DNA of 9,764 nucleotides, taken from Flavobacteriaceae bacterium TMED179. Lineage in GTDB: Bacteria > Bacteroidota > Bacteroidia > Flavobacteriales > Flavobacteriaceae. The position numbers were made by a program, and so were the translations under genes. The notes below the pieces were generated by a model. It saw only the letters and a list, made by a program, of their open reading frames with translations. It did not search any database and was not told the DNA's origin. Where the stretch lies: positions 37,712 to 47,475 of the forward strand of contig NHIC01000004.1 of the NCBI GenBank assembly GCA_002169865.1, given 5' to 3'. Positions 7,831 to 9,764 of this stretch are shown piece by piece (position 1 is the first letter of the stretch; the number at the start of each line of letters is the position of its first letter).

Positions 7831-7884
7831 ATGAACGCTGTTTATTTAAAAAATATTAGTTTTGCTAAAGAAACAATCTTATGA
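7831..7884 (+). other. Possible 17-codon leader ORF overlapping the DUF1573 start
   Basis: In the 109-bp gap between valS and the DUF1573 gene, an ATG at 7831 opens a frame reading MNAVYLKNISFAKETIL, followed by TGA at 7882-7884. Its stop overlaps the downstream ATG (7881-7883) as ATGA, the arrangement seen in translationally coupled genes. Nothing in the peptide is recognisable, and a frame this short can occur by chance. If the box at 7857-7864 is the real promoter, this ORF would not be fully transcribed. I list it as a candidate only. Confidence 0.22.
7857..7864 (+). promoter_or_regulatory. Candidate -7 promoter box before the DUF1573 gene
   Basis: TAGTTTTG matches the Bacteroidota TAnnTTTG consensus and ends 16 bases before the DUF1573 ATG, so the 5' leader would be about ten bases. 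There is no TTG at a suitable -33 position. The match conflicts with the short upstream ORF being translated, because the box lies inside it. Confidence 0.28.
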
Positions 7885-8264
7885 TAAAAAACATCTTCTT
7901 TGCATTTTGTCTAGTTCTAGGTATATCTTCAAAAGCTCAGGAAATTGGTCCTCTAATAAGCTTTGAAACAACCTTAATAGACTATGGTATAATTGAAAAT
8001 AACAGTAATGGTATAAGAACCTTCGGTTTTAAAAATATAGGAGATCAAGATTTAATCATTAGAAATGTTAAATCTAGTTGCGGGTGCACGATTCCTAAAA
8101 AGCCTGCTGGACCAATAGCTCCAGGGGGTGAAAGTGAAATTGTAGTTCGATATGACACAAAACGTGAGGGCCCTTTTAGGAAGACAATTACAGTGATTAC
8201 AAATATTGAAAAAAATCCTATTACTGCTCTAAAAATAAAAGGAACTGTTCTTTCAAAAAAATAA
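7881..8264 (+). CDS. Exported DUF1573 domain protein
   Basis: The 127-aa product begins with a clear signal peptide: Lys at position 3, a hydrophobic core at about 5-14, and probable signal peptidase I cleavage after SKA (A19|Q20). The mature part is a single beta-sandwich domain of DUF1573, related to immunoglobulin/ASH-like folds. It has F28..T31..D34YG at the start, then TFGFKNIGDQDLIIRNV at 47-63, SSCGCT at 65-70, the Pro/Gly-rich IAPGGE at 79-84 and the terminal LKIKGTV at 117-123. The Cys-Gly-Cys at 67-69 is a family hallmark. Its role is not known to me; metal binding or a disulfide in the periplasm are possibilities only. It is divergent from valS and separated by 125 bp from the aminotransferase, so it may be transcribed alone. 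Confidence 0.88.
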   Translation: MIKNIFFAFCLVLGISSKAQEIGPLISFETTLIDYGIIENNSNGIRTFGFKNIGDQDLIIRNVKSSCGCTIPKKPAGPIAPGGESEIVVRYDTKREGPFRKTITVITNIEKNPITALKIKGTVLSKK

Positions 8265-8286
8265 TTAAAAAGTAGTTTTTTAATTA
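8262..8286. terminator. Weak A/T-only hairpin at the end of the DUF1573 gene
   Basis: TAATTAAAAA (8262-8271) and TTTTTAATTA (8277-8286) form a 10-bp stem with a 5-base loop. The left arm begins with the stop codon TAA. The stem has only A-T pairs and no clean T tract after it, so it would be a weak terminator; in DNA this AT-rich it may also be chance. It is the only terminator-like structure I saw between this gene and the aminotransferase. Confidence 0.33.
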
Positions 8287-8313
8287 GACTTTATAAATAC
8301 CTAAAAGACTCTA

Positions 8314-8345
8314 AATGATATTTTACAATAAGCTAATTTATCATT
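8314..8345. repeat. 7-bp inverted repeat in the gap before the aminotransferase
   Basis: AATGATA at 8314-8320 is exactly repeated in reverse complement as TATCATT at 8339-8345, with an 18-base spacer. The centre-to-centre distance is 25 bases. This could be an operator dyad or a loose hairpin upstream of the aminotransferase (start 8390), or chance in AT-rich DNA. The right arm also overlaps TATCATTG (8339-8346), a 7-of-8 match to the -7 promoter consensus. No other feature was seen in this 125-bp gap. Confidence 0.22.
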
Positions 8346-8389
8346 GTGTTTCAAGTGAATTTTTAGCATTTTTGTTTTTTATTTGAACC

Positions 8390-9601
8390 ATGCCAAAATT
8401 ATCCAAAAAAGGGATTAAACTTCCAACCTCCCCCATTCGTAAGTTAGTTAGATATTCTGATCAAGCTAAATTGAAGGGTATTGATGTTTTACATTTGAAT
8501 ATTGGGCAACCTGATATTGAAGCACCAGAAGAAGCGATAGCTGCTGTAAAAAATGCGTCTTTAAAGCTACTTCCCTATGGCCCATCACAAGGAGAATTAT
8601 CTTATCGAAAAAAGTTATCTAATTACTATGAAAAAAATAACATAATAGTTAATCCAGATGATATTCTTATTACTACAGGTGCAAGTGAGGCATTAACCTT
8701 TGCGCTAAATGCTATTTGTGATGCTGAAGATGAAATCATTATCCCTGAACCTTTTTATGCAAATTATAATGGTTTTGCTAGTGCTGCAAGCGTAAGGGTA
8801 ATCCCAGTAGTTTCAGAATTTAATTCACGATTTCAGTTACCTGCCTTAAAAAACATTAATAATAAAATCACTGGTAAAACAAAAGCGATATTACTTTGTA
8901 ATCCAAGTAATCCTACAGGATATGTTTATAGTAGAGACGAAATAACGACATTATGTGAATTGGCTATTAAACATAATATTTTTTTGATTGTTGATGAGGT
9001 ATATCGTGAATTTATTCATGGAAACAACAAACATTATTCCGTACTTCAATACACAAAAGCATGTGAACATACAGTAATGATTGATTCAGTATCTAAACGC
9101 TATAGTCTTTGTGGAGCAAGAGTTGGAAATATTGTTTCAAAAAACAAAGAACTTATAACTAATATTCTGAAATTTGCTCACCTTCGTTTGTCACCTCCAA
9201 CCTATGCTTTAATGGCAAGTGAAGCTGCTTTAGATGCACCTACAAGCTATCTTAATGGTGTGATTGCAGAATACCAAAAAAGAAGAGATATTCTAATAAA
9301 ATCTTTGGAAAAAATTCCTGGAGTGGAAGTATCTCATCCGATGGGAGCATTTTATTGTATAGTAAGACTTCCTGTAAATAATGCTGAAGACTTTTCTAAA
9401 TTTTTGTTGACTTCTTTTCAACACAAAAAAAGAACAATAATGTTAGCACCTGCTACTGGTTTTTATTCAACCCCTGGTGCAGGCCAAAATGAAGTAAGAA
9501 TTGCTTTTGTTATTGATTGCGAAAAGCTTGTTCAAGCATCAATAATTTTAGAAAAGGGTTTAGAGCAATACAAAAATATTTATTCTGAAGCTAAAGCATG
9601 A
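8390..9601 (+). CDS. PLP-dependent class I/II aminotransferase (aspartate aminotransferase-like)
   Basis: The 403-aa product is a full-length fold-type I aminotransferase, a cytoplasmic enzyme that moves an amino group between an amino acid and a 2-oxo acid through pyridoxal phosphate. Visible residues are NIGQPD at 37-42, TGASEA at 96-101 (phosphate contact), NPSNPTG at 171-177, VDEVY at 201-205 with D202 (cofactor ring nitrogen) and Y205, the Schiff-base lysine K236 in SVSKRYS, R244 in GARVG, and R370 in EVRIAF, which should hold the substrate carboxylate. The pattern fits the AspAT Ib-like group, but the substrate cannot be read from sequence alone; aromatic or alanine aminotransferase activity remains possible, so no symbol is given. 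The ATG at 8390 gives the expected N-terminus. Its stop overlaps the murB start by 4 nt (ATGA), which points to one transcript and coupled translation. Confidence 0.93.
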   Translation: MPKLSKKGIKLPTSPIRKLVRYSDQAKLKGIDVLHLNIGQPDIEAPEEAIAAVKNASLKLLPYGPSQGELSYRKKLSNYYEKNNIIVNPDDILITTGASEALTFALNAICDAEDEIIIPEPFYANYNGFASAASVRVIPVVSEFNSRFQLPALKNINNKITGKTKAILLCNPSNPTGYVYSRDEITTLCELAIKHNIFLIVDEVYREFIHGNNKHYSVLQYTKACEHTVMIDSVSKRYSLCGARVGNIVSKNKELITNILKFAHLRLSPPTYALMASEAALDAPTSYLNGVIAEYQKRRDILIKSLEKIPGVEVSHPMGAFYCIVRLPVNNAEDFSKFLLTSFQHKKRTIMLAPATGFYSTPGAGQNEVRIAFVIDCEKLVQASIILEKGLEQYKNIYSEAKA

Positions 9602-9764
9602 TAAAACAAAATATTTCATTAAAAAACTATAATACATTTGGGATTGATGTTAAAACGAAATCTTTTGTATCTATTAAATCTGAGAAAGACTTACTTGAAA
9701 TTTTAGATTTGATTAAAGACCACTCTTTTCGAATTTTGGGAGGAGGTAGTAATATTCTTCTTAC
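9598..9764 (+). CDS. murB: UDP-N-acetylenolpyruvoylglucosamine reductase, 5' part only
   Basis: MurB is an FAD enzyme that reduces UDP-GlcNAc-enolpyruvate to UDP-MurNAc, the second committed step of peptidoglycan synthesis in the cytoplasm. Only 55 codons and 2 bases are present before the window edge. They show the family start NISLKNYNTFGID at 5-17, where the N-T-F-G block is characteristic, and LGGGSNILL at 47-55, the FAD-binding loop of the N-terminal domain. The frame is open to the edge with no sign of damage. The ATG overlaps the aminotransferase stop as ATGA. The assignment is firm despite the truncation. Confidence 0.93.
   Translation, partial: MIKQNISLKNYNTFGIDVKTKSFVSIKSEKDLLEILDLIKDHSFRILGGGSNILL

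Noticed and set aside
1..9764. Search for mobile elements, CRISPR, defence or toxin-antitoxin genes, tRNA or rRNA
   Set aside because: All large frames are recognised housekeeping genes with uniform base composition, and the gaps are under 130 bp with no tandem repeats or tRNA-like sequence.

Overview
The window reads as ordinary core chromosome of a low-GC member of the Bacteroidota, most likely Flavobacteriia. This rests on several things: strongly A/T-rich codon use, no Shine-Dalgarno-like AGGAGG before any start, one TAnnTTTG-type promoter box before rsfS, and protein details I recall from flavobacterial homologues. These details are the HEAGH-type FtsH with an RGQSLGAAW stretch, ValRS with KMSKQ rather than KMSKS, a short phosphatidylserine decarboxylase, and a LUD-domain gene between ftsH and cdsA. 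A marine, compact-genome relative is plausible, but that is inference. The window shows no transposase, integrase, CRISPR array, tRNA, rRNA or phage gene.

Left part (1-5144): birA (biotin-protein ligase, 3' end outside the window) runs leftward. A 58-bp divergent gap follows, then a rightward five-gene cluster: rsfS, ftsH, a LUD-domain gene, cdsA and psd. Gaps are 6, 8 and 4 bp, with an 11-bp overlap at the end, so this is very probably one operon. It combines a ribosome-silencing factor, the membrane AAA+ protease, and two steps of phosphatidylethanolamine synthesis. CdsA makes CDP-diacylglycerol and Psd decarboxylates phosphatidylserine; the intermediate serine-transfer enzyme PssA is not in the window.

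Middle (5141-7771): valS (valyl-tRNA synthetase) is convergent with psd. The two stop codons share one TTAA, which leaves no room for a terminator between them.

Right part (7772-9764): divergent from valS is a small exported DUF1573 protein, preceded by a 17-codon ORF whose stop overlaps its start. A 125-bp gap with two weak inverted repeats follows. Then comes a class I/II PLP-dependent aminotransferase, whose stop overlaps by 4 nt the start of murB (peptidoglycan precursor reductase, cut by the window edge).

I found no convincing undescribed system. The points most worth checking are an Asp-to-Asn change in a conserved CdsA motif, the overlapping short ORF before the DUF1573 gene, and the unexplained LUD gene inside the ftsH-phospholipid operon. 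All spaces between genes are shorter than 130 bp and each is covered below.
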